From Halarsenatibacter sp964630835 (GTDB lineage: Bacteria; Bacillota; Halanaerobiia; Halanaerobiales; Halarsenatibacteraceae): a stretch of 54,982 nt of DNA. Positions 44,651 through 53,577 of this stretch are shown here, one piece after another. Each line of letters begins with the position of its first letter. Positions within the stretch are counted from its first letter, which is position 1. Under the pieces are notes generated by a model. That model saw only the letters and a program-made list of their open reading frames with translations, was not told the origin of the DNA and did no database searches. The stretch spans positions 1 through 54,982 of the forward strand of contig CAZVZM010000007.1 in assembly GCA_964630835.1 (NCBI GenBank), given 5' to 3'. The translations under genes were made by a program, and so were the position numbers.

Positions 44651-44860
44651 TTACTGATGTTTGCTATCAATATCTGTTGTTATTTTTCCTTCAGCAATTT
44701 CCTCCAGGCTTTTTGATACTACTTTCTCTCCTCTGTAATCGTCCAGAAGCTCCTGACCTCCGCTATTCAAATTCCGTGCCCTCTTAGCAGCCATAATAAC
44801 AAGCGTAAAAGGATTGCTGCTATTTTCAGTCAATTCTTTTAAAGTGGGCTTATCAATCAT
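44651..44860 (-). CDS. rpoZ: RNA polymerase omega subunit
   Basis: 69 residues. It helps RNA polymerase assembly. NPFTLVIMAAKRARNL is the conserved core (about 16–31). ATG at 44860 follows CAGGAGGGG; earlier in-frame codons overlap the end of gmk. Standard gmk–rpoZ–coaBC order. Confidence 0.94.
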   Translation of the reverse strand: MIDKPTLKELTENSSNPFTLVIMAAKRARNLNSGGQELLDDYRGEKVVSKSLEEIAEGKITTDIDSKHQ

Positions 44861-44861
44861 T

Positions 44862-45431
44862 TTAACCCCTCCTGGCTTTTTCTCTTTCAAATATTTCTAT
44901 TAGTTCCTCGACAGCTCTATCAACATTATCGTTAACCACTCTATAATCATACATACTGGCCTCTTCTATTTCTTCCCGGGCATTTTCCAGGCGAAGTTCT
45001 CGAGTCTGAGTATCCTCGGTATCTCGATCTGCCAGCCTGGCCTCCAGAGCAGAAAATGAAGGAGGTTCGAGAAAAATAAAAACCGCTTCCGGAAAAATCT
45101 CTCTCACCTGACGTGCTCCCTGGATATCTATCTCCAGAACTATGTCCTCCCCGTTTTCTAGAGCATCCACAACATATTGACGGGGCGTTCCGTAACAGTT
45201 ACCATGAACACAGGCCCATTCGATAAATCCATTTTCTTCTCTTATGCTATCAAATTTTTCTTCACTAATAAAATAATAATCTTCGCCATGTACTTCGTGA
45301 TTGCGAGGCGGTCGAGTTGTCATAGAAACAGAATATTCCACCCCATCATATTTTTCAAACAACCTATCCAGCACAGTTCCTTTTCCCACCCCTGATGGAC
45401 CAGAAAAAACAAATAAAATACCCCTGCTCAC
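44862..45431 (-). CDS. gmk: Guanylate kinase
   Basis: 189 residues. It converts GMP to GDP. The P-loop FSGPSGVGKGT, SMTTRPPRNHEVHGEDYYF and the GMP-binding EIDIQGARQV are clear. GTG at 45431 is chosen: TAGGAG lies 8 bases upstream and the length then matches the family. The open frame extends to 45533 through remA sequence. Confidence 0.95.
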   Translation of the reverse strand: MSRGILFVFSGPSGVGKGTVLDRLFEKYDGVEYSVSMTTRPPRNHEVHGEDYYFISEEKFDSIREENGFIEWACVHGNCYGTPRQYVVDALENGEDIVLEIDIQGARQVREIFPEAVFIFLEPPSFSALEARLADRDTEDTQTRELRLENAREEIEEASMYDYRVVNDNVDRAVEELIEIFEREKARRG

Positions 45432-45459
45432 TTCACTCACTCCTAAATATATAAAGAAA

Positions 45460-45714
45460 TTATTCCTCTTCCTTGTCATCAAGCCTCTGAGACACTGTTT
45501 CAGGTTGAATAGCTGAGAGCACCACATGATCACTGTCCGTAATTATTACAGCCCGCGTTCTTCTGCCATAGGTGGCATCTATAAGCATGCCCCTTTCTCT
45601 AGCCTCCTGTATGATTCTTTTGATGGGGGCTGATTCGGGACTGACTACAGCTATAACTCTGTTTCCTGCCACAATATTGCCAAAGCCAATATTTATCAAC
45701 TTCACATCAGACAT
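45460..45714 (-). CDS. remA: RemA-like DNA-binding protein (DUF370)
   Basis: 84 residues. The N-terminal KLINIGFGNIVAGNRVIAVVSPESAPIKR and DATYGRRTRAVIITDSDHVVLSA are characteristic. The Bacillus homologue activates biofilm matrix genes; here the targets are unknown. ATG at 45714 has AAAGGGGGG upstream. The remA–gmk–rpoZ–coaBC order is conserved; yicC, which often precedes remA, is absent. Confidence 0.93.
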   Translation of the reverse strand: MSDVKLINIGFGNIVAGNRVIAVVSPESAPIKRIIQEARERGMLIDATYGRRTRAVIITDSDHVVLSAIQPETVSQRLDDKEEE

Positions 45715-45859
45715 GATAAACCCCCCTTTAAAACCTCTTAAACAGAGTAAAAGGATCCTATCCACCGCATTTTAGATTATGATAACATAGCCTGACATAT
45801 TTAGCAAGACTGTTACTATAACCTCCTGAAGAGAGATTAGCACTTCAATACAGCCGCAA

Positions 45860-46567
45860 TCAACGAGATATCTGCTTCAGAAAATATGTAAAAATTCTGG
45901 CACCTGCTGGATGTTCCTCTGGCAGGGCTTCTGGATGCCACTGAACGCCCAGAAGACTACCTTTCCTGCCAGCAGCCATTTCTACAATTCCATCGGCTGA
46001 CCTGGCAAGAACCTTCAACTCTGCCCCCATTTCCTCCACCGCTTGATGATGAAAAGAATTAACCTTAAACCTTTCCTGGGCTCCTAAAATTTCTTCGTAT
46101 AAAGTTTCTTTTCCGGGTTCCGGCTTAATGGTATGAGTGACGGTATGACGGGGAGCTTTTTGGATGTGTTTAATTGCCTCATTTTTTTGGCTGCCAATAT
46201 CCTGAATAATGCTTCCACCAAGGACAAGATTCAAAATCTGCAGTCCTTTACATATTCCCAGCACGGGAATATTTTTATTAACAGCTCTTTTAACAAATTT
46301 TTTTTCAAATTCATCACGACCCTCCTCTATTCTCCGAATTTTCGAGTGAGGTTCCAGACCAAACTTTACTGGATTGGGGTCACCTCCCCCGGATAAAATG
46401 ACACCATCCGCCAGTTCGATATATCTGTTTAGTACCTTTTTATCTTTTGCATGAGAAACAATTAAAGGTGCGCCTCCCGCTCTGGCGATACGATCTGCAT
46501 AATTTTTGTTGAGCTTGTATATTCCTTCTCGATTTATCCCCGGAGAAACTATAATTAATGGGGGCAT
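45860..46567 (-). CDS. Class I glutamine amidotransferase, gamma-glutamyl-GABA hydrolase family
   Basis: 235 residues. Members cleave gamma-glutamyl amide bonds. The nucleophile is Cys106 in VLGICKGLQ, with a later His–Glu in GVQWHPEALP, and SFHHQAVEE near the active site. ATG at 46567 has GAAGGAGGG upstream. It is not next to polyamine genes, so a PuuD role in putrescine breakdown is not supported. The window also holds a gamma-glutamyltransferase; whether they share substrates is unknown. Confidence 0.88.
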   Translation of the reverse strand: MPPLIIVSPGINREGIYKLNKNYADRIARAGGAPLIVSHAKDKKVLNRYIELADGVILSGGGDPNPVKFGLEPHSKIRRIEEGRDEFEKKFVKRAVNKNIPVLGICKGLQILNLVLGGSIIQDIGSQKNEAIKHIQKAPRHTVTHTIKPEPGKETLYEEILGAQERFKVNSFHHQAVEEMGAELKVLARSADGIVEMAAGRKGSLLGVQWHPEALPEEHPAGARIFTYFLKQISR

Positions 46568-46984
46568 TTAAATCCCTCCTTCAATTTTTGTCCATATATT
46601 TTTGATTGTTGAGCTTGCTGTTGTCTGCAGCGATCTAAAATGATATGATTGTTACAGGTAAATACAAAAATTATCATAATCTATTATTAAAGTATCAATG
46701 CAGCAAAATAGGGTGCCAGCATTTCAATATTTAAGACTTGCATCAATAGTTAAATAACATGGTTTTTCTCCAAATAGCTGATGAATCTTGTTTTAATTTT
46801 CCTTTATAATGGGCTTCGAAAAATTTCGAGTATAACTTTGCCTTATAGCTATATAAAAAAAGTTAAGCAGCTTAAACTTTCCATCAAATACAGCCTTTTT
46901 AGCCATAGTTCTGGAAGAAAGATCAAATTTACCAGCTGATAACTGATATAATTCAAAATAACCGTTAAACAGGAGTGATTAACC
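46568..46984. other. Intergenic region between divergent amidotransferase gene and rqcH
   Basis: 417 bases with no convincing gene. It carries a repeat copy (46757–46850) and otherwise A/T-rich sequence. Promoters for both neighbours are expected here, but no clear hexamers were found. Confidence 0.55.
46757..46850 (+). repeat. Dispersed intergenic repeat, copy 6
   Basis: The core TGGTTTTTCTCCA (46760) is followed 40 bases later by CTTCGAAAAATTTCGAGTAT (46814–46833). The second part is the same as 25713–25732, which forms the right arm of the hairpin in copy 5. This copy joins the two modules directly. Confidence 0.72.
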
Positions 46985-48751
46985 TTGGCAATAGATGGTG
47001 TTACACTATCCTGCTGCCGGCGGGAACTTGAAAAAAAGCTATTGGGAGCGAGGGTCGATAAAGCCTATCAACCCTCAGATAATTTTCTCACTTTGAAATT
47101 GCGCATTGAGGGCGAAAATCCAGTTTTACTCACTGCCATAGATCCCCGGCAGGCCAGAATCCATATTACAGAAGTGGACTTTTCTAACCCTCCTAAACCC
47201 CCTGTCTTCGCCATGGTTTTGAGAAAATACCTTCAGCATGCCAGACTGGAAGGAATAAAACAACCCGGAATGGAAAGGATGCTGGAGTTTAAATTTAAAA
47301 GCGGCAGTGATTATCGATTAATAGCTGAAATCATGGGGAGATACAGCAATGTTATTCTCGTTGATGAGAATAATGTTATTAAAGATGCCATGAAAAGAAT
47401 TCCGCCCGAAAAGGATTCCGCCCGCACTCTAATGCCCAATGAAAAGTATCAACCACCCCCACCCCAGGATAAGACCAGCCCGCTTAAGCTTAACAGATCA
47501 ATATGGAAAAAACTTGCTGAAGAAAGCCTTCAGGATAGGGCTTACAGAGCTATCCTCAACAATATACAGGGTTTTGGACCGGACCTTGCCCGCGAAATAG
47601 TTTTCCAGGCGGGGGTAGATCCGGAAAAGGAATATCGGAGGCTTTCCAGTGAAGAAAAAAAGTCAGTTGAAAACTATTTATTCGATTTTTTGTCCAGGAT
47701 TAAAAATTATGATTTTCAACCTGCACTTGGCATTGACAGCAAGGGGGATGTTGTTTATCAGTCGGCTTTTCCTCTTAAACATTACCAGGATCTAAAGCAT
47801 AAGAAATTTTCTGATACTGCCGCAATGTTTGATTATTTTTATGAAAATCATATTTTAAGAAAGGACAGAGAGCGCCGAAGAAAAAGACTAAAAGATATTA
47901 TAAATAATTATCAGGAAAAAAACGAAAAACAGCAGCACAAAATAGAGGGAAAACTCGAACAGAGCCGGCACGCAGACAAATATAAACGCCGGGGAGAGCT
48001 GCTTAAAGCCAACCTTCACAGAGTAGAACAGGGACAGCAGGAGGTTGAAGTGATAGATTATTATCAGGAAGATCAGCCCGAAATAACTATCCCTCTCGAC
48101 GGTGACCTAACGCCAGCTGACAACGTAGAAAAACTTTTTAAAAAGTACAACAAGCTTAAAAAAAGTCGTGATCATCTCATAAGAGAGATGGCCAGATTTC
48201 GTCATGAAGAAAAATATCTCAATCAGGTTGAACTTAAGATTGATCAGGCTGAAACAATGAATGACCTGGATGAAATTGAAAATGAGCTTGTAGAAGAGGG
48301 ATATATTCAGGAAAAAGAACAAAAAAAGAGCGATGTCCGCACAGAGAAGTCAAAACCTCGTCGTTTTTATTCTGAAGACGGATATCAGGTCCTTGTGGGC
48401 AGAAACAACCGTCAAAATGATCGATTAACTACACAGGTGGCTTCCGAAGACGACCTCTGGGTTCACACCCGTAAGATTGCTGGTTCTCATGTCATAGTTC
48501 GCAATCACAGGACTGATAGAGAAATTCCCGAAACAACAATTCACGAAGCAGCACTGCTGGCTGCATATTACAGCCAGGCCCGCCAGTCAAAAAATGTCCC
48601 TGTAGACTTTACCACCATAAAAAATGTTAGCAAACCAAAGGGAGCCAAACCTGGCATAGTTTATTATGATAATCACAGCACCCTTTACGTAACCCCTGAG
48701 AAAGATAAAATTAAAAAGATTGCAGGCAGAGACAGACCGGAGGATCTTTAA
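46985..48751 (+). CDS. rqcH: Ribosome quality control protein RqcH (NFACT/FbpA family)
   Basis: 588 residues. It binds split 50S subunits with stalled peptidyl-tRNA and adds Ala tails. The NFACT-N domain begins AIDGVTLSCCRRELEKKLLGARVDKAYQP; long helices (about 300–440) form the coiled-coil arms; the NFACT-R domain has GRNNRQNDRLTT and DLWVHTRKIAGSHVIV. The start is TTG at 46985 with AGGAGTGA upstream. It stands alone between two divergent or convergent neighbours. Confidence 0.95.
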   Translation: MAIDGVTLSCCRRELEKKLLGARVDKAYQPSDNFLTLKLRIEGENPVLLTAIDPRQARIHITEVDFSNPPKPPVFAMVLRKYLQHARLEGIKQPGMERMLEFKFKSGSDYRLIAEIMGRYSNVILVDENNVIKDAMKRIPPEKDSARTLMPNEKYQPPPPQDKTSPLKLNRSIWKKLAEESLQDRAYRAILNNIQGFGPDLAREIVFQAGVDPEKEYRRLSSEEKKSVENYLFDFLSRIKNYDFQPALGIDSKGDVVYQSAFPLKHYQDLKHKKFSDTAAMFDYFYENHILRKDRERRRKRLKDIINNYQEKNEKQQHKIEGKLEQSRHADKYKRRGELLKANLHRVEQGQQEVEVIDYYQEDQPEITIPLDGDLTPADNVEKLFKKYNKLKKSRDHLIREMARFRHEEKYLNQVELKIDQAETMNDLDEIENELVEEGYIQEKEQKKSDVRTEKSKPRRFYSEDGYQVLVGRNNRQNDRLTTQVASEDDLWVHTRKIAGSHVIVRNHRTDREIPETTIHEAALLAAYYSQARQSKNVPVDFTTIKNVSKPKGAKPGIVYYDNHSTLYVTPEKDKIKKIAGRDRPEDL

Positions 48752-48820
48752 AAGGGTATAAAGGAGCTATCCTCATCTGCTACTAAATTTTGATTGACTT
48801 CTATAATGCCTATTCCTAAA

Positions 48821-48852
48821 ACTATGAGGCTCCGTTCACATGATATTTCACC
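48821..48852 (+). repeat. Dispersed repeat fragment, copy 7
   Basis: ACTATGAGGCTCCGTTCACA then TGATATTTCACC. It resembles the middle module of copy 4 (GCTATGAGGCTCCGCTCACA). No TGGTTYTTCYCCA core was found beside it, so it may be a remnant. Confidence 0.5.
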
Positions 48853-48887
48853 TCTGATTTTCAGCATAAAAAGCATTTTTTACTATA

Positions 48888-48908
48888 AAAGTTTTGCAGG
48901 AAAACTTT
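48888..48908. terminator. A/T-rich stem-loop between rqcH and lnt
   Basis: AAAGTTTT, loop GCAGG, AAAACTTT: a perfect 8-bp stem between convergent rqcH and lnt. There is a run of T after it on the plus strand (ATTTTTTC) at some distance. It could be a weak two-way terminator. Confidence 0.4.
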
Positions 48909-48948
48909 ATGGAAAAATTTTTTCGGTGGTTTATTTTTTCAGCCAGTT

Positions 48949-50451
48949 TTAAGCTTGATATAGCCTGATGCCCGGTATCACAATGAGCATCATAACCAGT
49001 GAAATATAGCCGGGATAATCTCCCAGCCTCTGATAAATTGTCTTTTCCGCTGAGGCCCTTCCAGCTGCAGCATCGATAGTGGTGTATTTATCATCTACTG
49101 CTCTATCTTCACCGTCGGGCTCAATATATCCGCTGTAGGCTTTGTTGCCGGATTTAAAAACCGGCACTCTCAATTCCACCGCCCTCAAACGGGCAGATTC
49201 CCACATTTGACTCTGCAGATTTGTATCGCCAAACCAGGCCTCGTTGGATGGATTTACCAGCATATCGACTTCATTGAGGCGGGAATAATCATCTGAAGCA
49301 TAAAGGATCTCCGAACAGGTCAAAACTCTAAAGCTGAAATCATCTTCATGCGAAGCCTCAAAGGACATAAACTCCTGCTCTTCACCCCGTGTTAATGAAT
49401 GCCATTCGCGACCTGTAAAAAACTCAGCAACCCCCGCCAGAGGAATCACTTCTCCCGGTATCAGGTCATTTTTGTTGTATCTTCCCTGTATATTTTTATA
49501 TTCATCAATCAAAAAATAACTATTCAGCGTCTCCGCCGGATCATCCCCACTGGATTGACTTCCGACCATAAAATAGCCCATCGGATTCAGATTATCATAA
49601 AATTTGTCTCGATAATACTCATTACGCAGATAATCAAATGTTAGAGAGGTCTCCGGTGTAAAAACTATATCGGCTTCCTTTGCAAAAGCTGATTCTATTT
49701 TATCGGCTACTCTCTTTAAATTCTTCTCAATATTCTCTTCCTCCCATTTCTCCTCCTGATCGATCCCGGTCATAATAATTCCTGCTTCAAAATTTCTGCT
49801 ATTTTCCTGCCAGAATTCTCTCCTTTCGTTGATCAAACTGCTGGTATAAAAACTGCTCGACAGAAAAATTATGAGAACCAGCAAAAGATACAAAAAGCGC
49901 TTGCTGAGCAAAAATTTATAGAGGAGTCCTGAAAGCAATATTGTTATAAAAGATATGAGAAACACTCCTCCAATTTCGGCCAGCTGCAGTAAAGTATCAA
50001 AGCCTGTCTGCGTTAGGCCTATAAAGCCGAAGGGGAAATAGGGGAAAAATATTGCGCGCAAAAACTCAAAACTCACCCAGGTAAAAGCGGCTATAAGAAC
50101 GGAAAATTCATCTCCAGGATTTAATATTTTATAAGCAGAAGCCCACATAGCATAAAATATACCGGCTGCTGCAAATAAAACAACGAGTAAAAAGAGCACC
50201 ATTGGCAGAGGCAGTCCGCTAAAATTACGGATAGGATGAAAAAGCCAGTAAGAAAAACATAGAGCCAATATCCCTCCCCAGAACCAGCCCTTTATAAAGG
50301 CTCCACGGAGTTTTTTTGTTCTGTGAAAAACAGCCATGCCCGCAATCAAACCGGGCCAGGTCAGGAGATAAAGCTGCCTGTTCCAGAGGGGCAGGGTTAT
50401 TAGAACTGCAGAAATCAACAAAATTAAAATTTCTTTTACATGTTTCTTCAT
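48949..50451 (-). CDS. lnt: Apolipoprotein N-acyltransferase
   Basis: 500 residues. It adds the third acyl chain to lipoproteins, a step needed for export to an outer membrane. About seven hydrophobic segments fill the first 200 residues, then a nitrilase-like domain. The likely triad is Glu in FTPETSL, Lys in RYNKNDLIP and Cys in VLTCSEI. One final membrane helix (LVMMLIVIPGIRLY) closes it. ATG at 50451 has GGGGTGA upstream and overlaps the end of the Crp/Fnr gene region. Its presence suggests a diderm envelope. Confidence 0.92.
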   Translation of the reverse strand: MKKHVKEILILLISAVLITLPLWNRQLYLLTWPGLIAGMAVFHRTKKLRGAFIKGWFWGGILALCFSYWLFHPIRNFSGLPLPMVLFLLVVLFAAAGIFYAMWASAYKILNPGDEFSVLIAAFTWVSFEFLRAIFFPYFPFGFIGLTQTGFDTLLQLAEIGGVFLISFITILLSGLLYKFLLSKRFLYLLLVLIIFLSSSFYTSSLINERREFWQENSRNFEAGIIMTGIDQEEKWEEENIEKNLKRVADKIESAFAKEADIVFTPETSLTFDYLRNEYYRDKFYDNLNPMGYFMVGSQSSGDDPAETLNSYFLIDEYKNIQGRYNKNDLIPGEVIPLAGVAEFFTGREWHSLTRGEEQEFMSFEASHEDDFSFRVLTCSEILYASDDYSRLNEVDMLVNPSNEAWFGDTNLQSQMWESARLRAVELRVPVFKSGNKAYSGYIEPDGEDRAVDDKYTTIDAAAGRASAEKTIYQRLGDYPGYISLVMMLIVIPGIRLYQA

Positions 50452-50458
50452 TATTTGT

Positions 50459-51142
50459 TCACCCCAGATCTTCAAGACCTTCCCTATCGCAAACAATCAC
50501 TGACCTTCCCCGGATATCGATCAGGCCTTCCTCCTTCATTCTGCTGATATTGCGGCTGACAGTCTCTCTGGTTATGCCCAGGTATCGGGCAAGCTCTTCC
50601 TGATTTATCTCACTTATTTCCTTATCACCTTCTCCTGTTTCTAACATCTCCAGAAGAGCTTGAGCAATTCGACTGCGCGAATTTTGCAGGCCCAAACTTT
50701 TTATTCTTCTTTGAGAAAAATAGAGCTTTTCAGCCATATTTTCAAGCAATCCCCAGCCTATTTCTGGATGATTGAGAAAAAAATTTCTAAATTTCTTTCT
50801 GGTGAGAACAGCCAGGCAGGAATCTTCCTCACAAATAGTCGTGGCTGGATAACCATCCACTCCAAAAAGAACCACTTCCCCAAAAACTTCTCCCGGTTCA
50901 ATAAACTTCAAAATCTGTTCTTTTCCGCTGGAAGAAGTTTTGCTGATTTTCACCCGACCTCTCTGCAGGAAAAACATGCTTTCACCTGCTTCCCCCTCCA
51001 TAAAGATGGTTTCACCCCGGGTGTATTCACGAAAAATCAGTTTCTCTTCCAAACTTTTTAGCTCCTGATCTCCCAGAGAAGAAATAACAGAAAAATTTTT
51101 TAGCATCTCAATCCCATTTAAAGCTTTTTTTTCACAGGACAT
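50459..51142 (-). CDS. Crp/Fnr family transcription regulator
   Basis: 227 residues. A cyclic-nucleotide-type beta barrel (about 20–135, with GETIFMEGEAGESMFFLQRGRVKI and PGEVFGEVVLFG) is followed by a winged helix-turn-helix (ELARYLGITRETVSRNISRM). The barrel lacks a clear RS phosphate-binding pair, and no N-terminal Cys cluster of the Fnr type is seen, so the signal is unknown. ATG at 51142 has GGGTGA upstream and fits better than ATG at 51157. It lies just upstream of lnt. Confidence 0.92.
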   Translation of the reverse strand: MSCEKKALNGIEMLKNFSVISSLGDQELKSLEEKLIFREYTRGETIFMEGEAGESMFFLQRGRVKISKTSSSGKEQILKFIEPGEVFGEVVLFGVDGYPATTICEEDSCLAVLTRKKFRNFFLNHPEIGWGLLENMAEKLYFSQRRIKSLGLQNSRSRIAQALLEMLETGEGDKEISEINQEELARYLGITRETVSRNISRMKEEGLIDIRGRSVIVCDREGLEDLG

Positions 51143-51195
51143 GTATAGATCACCCATTAAAAGTTTATGATAGCGCCAAAAGAACCTGTATGGAT

Positions 51196-51330
51196 ATGGT
51201 TTTTCTCCACATCAGTTTTTATTCTTTTCCTAATAACACTTGCATTTAGGACATTTTCACATTCTTTTCACTGGAACCATTTATGGAAGTTATAAGACTA
51301 CGCTCACCATGGTTGCGGAGAAAATCCATA
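51196..51330 (+). repeat. MITE-like dispersed repeat, copy 8, with inverted ends
   Basis: It starts ATGGTTTTTCTCCACA and ends TGCGGAGAAAATCCAT, whose reverse complement is ATGGATTTTCTCCGCA: inverted ends matching at 14 of 16 bases. Inside are ACTGGAACC and GGAAGTTATAAGACTACG, then CTCACCATGG, like the middle module of copy 4. About 135 bases in all, with no coding capacity. Confidence 0.72.
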
Positions 51331-51334
51331 GATA

Positions 51335-51373
51335 TATAAGAATCCGGGGAAAACATAGCCCCGGATTCTTATA
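51335..51373 (-). terminator. Strong stem-loop after the EF-G-like gene
   Basis: TATAAGAATCCGGGG, 9-base loop, CCCCGGATTCTTATA: a perfect 15-bp stem, 39 bases after the stop codon. The U-run that follows is better on the plus strand. Placed here it most likely ends the leftward transcript of the EF-G-like gene. Confidence 0.75.
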
Positions 51374-51411
51374 GCAATTTTTATTTTTATAATGTCTCTA
51401 TCCGGGATAAA

Positions 51412-53481
51412 TTAATCCTCATCTTCCCTTCTGGCTCTGGCGATAATATCCTCGGCGAGCTCGGAGGGAACTTTTTCATAGTGGGAAAATTCCATAGAAA
51501 AATTACCATATCCTCCGGTGAGAGACTTCAAATCGGAAGCATAAGTAAACATCTCAGCCTGAGGCACCTTTGCTTTTATAACCTGCTGGCCATCCTGAGG
51601 ATCCATCCCCTGTATTTGTCCTCGACGAGAGTTAAGATCTCCCATTATATCTCCCATGTATTCCTCAGGCACTGTGATTTTCACATTCATAATTGGCTCA
51701 AGCAGGACAGGTTTTGCGTCTTCCATTCCCTGTTTAAAAGCTTTTGAAGCGGCCAGCTTAAAAGCCATTTCAGATGAATCAACTTCATGATAATCACCGT
51801 CATATACTGTCGTTTTGCAGTCAACAACGGGATAACCGGCCAGAACTCCCTCTTCCATGGCTTCTTTAACACCCTTCTCAACTCCGGGTATATATTGATT
51901 GGGAATAGCGCCTCCAAAAATTTCCTCTTCAAATTCATATTTCTCTCCCCTGGGCAGGGGTTCTATCAGGAGCATAACATGCCCAAACTGTCCGCGGCCG
52001 CCACTCTGTTTTTTATGCCTGTACTCAACATCAGATTTGGTCTGTATAGTTTCTTTGTAAGCTACGCTGGGATTGTCCGTATCAAAACTTACATCAAATT
52101 TTCGCCTGCAAATATCTTTTATGACGTTTAAATGAACTGTGCCCATGGAATACACCAGCAATTCCTTGGTTTCAGTGTTATATTCAACCTTAAATGTTAA
52201 ATCTTCCTGACTATAGCGCTGAATTGCATCCGACATTTTTTCTTCACTTTCTCCCTCAATGGGAACAACTTTTTTAATAAGCATGGGCTCCGGCAGTTCA
52301 ATTTCAGCGAGTTCTATATCATTATCAGGTGAACAGATTGTATCAGAGGTCTCCAGCTCAGTTATTTTGGCCACCGCACCGATATCTCCAGCGATCAACT
52401 CTTCTACCTGTTCCTGTTCTTCCCCATTTAATTTGTAAAATTTATTTGTACTTATCTGATCACCCAGTCTGGGAACATACAGCTCGCTGTCTTCATTAAT
52501 CCTGCCTGAATATACTTTAAATATAGACAATCTACCAATATAAGGATCTACCATAGTTTTGGAAACCTGAGCAAGAAGTTCGCTATCTTGATCGGCCTCA
52601 ATGGTTACTTCTTCTCCTGAGGTAGTTTCCAGTCCCCTTTGACCCGCCGGTGAACGCAGAAGCTTGCGCACATAATCAAAAGCCTCTATTACACCGGAAT
52701 TATTCAGGGCTGATCCTGCAAAAACAGGTACGGCGAGTTCTTCTTTAACAGAATCAAAAAGAGCCCCGGTTATTTCATCATCAGAAATTTCTTCCTCTTC
52801 AAGATATCTCATCATAAGTTCTTCATCGGATTCCACAGCCGCTTCTACTAAATTCGTGCGATATTCTTCCACCAAATCGGAATACTGCTCGGGAATCTCT
52901 TCGCTTTCCCCCTCTTCTGTTATCAATTTTCTGGATAATATATCTATTATGCCATTATAATCTTCTCCATCGCTTGCGGGAATAGTCATGGGGACAAGGG
53001 GCTGAGAGCTGAGTTCATTGATCTCATCAAAAATCTCTCCAAAATCAGTATCTTCTTTATCCAGTTTGTTAATAAAGACAAAGCGGGTGACTCCCCTGCG
53101 AGAAGCTTCCTTCCAGGAGTAATCAGTATTGACCTCGATACCGCTATCAGCATTGACAAAAATTAAAGCTCCTTCCACCATGGAAAGAGCACTTGCAGCC
53201 TCTCCACGAAAATCAATATAACCAGGGGTATCGATTAGATTGAAATGAGTATTTTTCCAGGAAAAATTAAAGTAAGAATTAAATATGGAGTAGCCCTTTT
53301 CCTGTTCCTCCTCTGTAAAATCAGAGGCAGCGCTGCCATCATCCACACTTCCAGGTTCCGAAATCAAGCCAGCCTCAGAAAGGATCACTTCTGTAAAGGT
53401 TGTTTTGCCTGTTCCTCTGTGTCCAACTAGAGCTAAATTTCTAATCTCACTGGGATTATATCCAGTCAAATATATCACCAA
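51412..53481 (-). CDS. Elongation factor G-like translational GTPase (FusA paralogue)
   Basis: 689 residues. G1 is GHRGTGKTT (near residue 21) rather than the GHIDAGKTT of main EF-G; G3 is DTPGY and G4 NKLD. Switch I lacks the usual EF-G sequence. Domain IV keeps HKKQSGGRGQFGHV, so it may still reach the ribosomal A site. This fits the second EF-G class found in Clostridia and Thermotogae, whose role is not settled. Start unclear: TTG 53481, GTG 53478 or TTG 53469, all close to AAAGGG. It stands apart from rpsL/rpsG/tuf. Confidence 0.9.
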   Translation of the reverse strand: MVIYLTGYNPSEIRNLALVGHRGTGKTTFTEVILSEAGLISEPGSVDDGSAASDFTEEEQEKGYSIFNSYFNFSWKNTHFNLIDTPGYIDFRGEAASALSMVEGALIFVNADSGIEVNTDYSWKEASRRGVTRFVFINKLDKEDTDFGEIFDEINELSSQPLVPMTIPASDGEDYNGIIDILSRKLITEEGESEEIPEQYSDLVEEYRTNLVEAAVESDEELMMRYLEEEEISDDEITGALFDSVKEELAVPVFAGSALNNSGVIEAFDYVRKLLRSPAGQRGLETTSGEEVTIEADQDSELLAQVSKTMVDPYIGRLSIFKVYSGRINEDSELYVPRLGDQISTNKFYKLNGEEQEQVEELIAGDIGAVAKITELETSDTICSPDNDIELAEIELPEPMLIKKVVPIEGESEEKMSDAIQRYSQEDLTFKVEYNTETKELLVYSMGTVHLNVIKDICRRKFDVSFDTDNPSVAYKETIQTKSDVEYRHKKQSGGRGQFGHVMLLIEPLPRGEKYEFEEEIFGGAIPNQYIPGVEKGVKEAMEEGVLAGYPVVDCKTTVYDGDYHEVDSSEMAFKLAASKAFKQGMEDAKPVLLEPIMNVKITVPEEYMGDIMGDLNSRRGQIQGMDPQDGQQVIKAKVPQAEMFTYASDLKSLTGGYGNFSMEFSHYEKVPSELAEDIIARARREDED

Positions 53482-53577
53482 CCCTTTCTTTATTATATTG
53501 CATTATAATTTGCCTGCACAAAAACTCCTAAATATCCTATTCTATAATCTATTTCTAAATTCCTGCAAAAAACTCTT

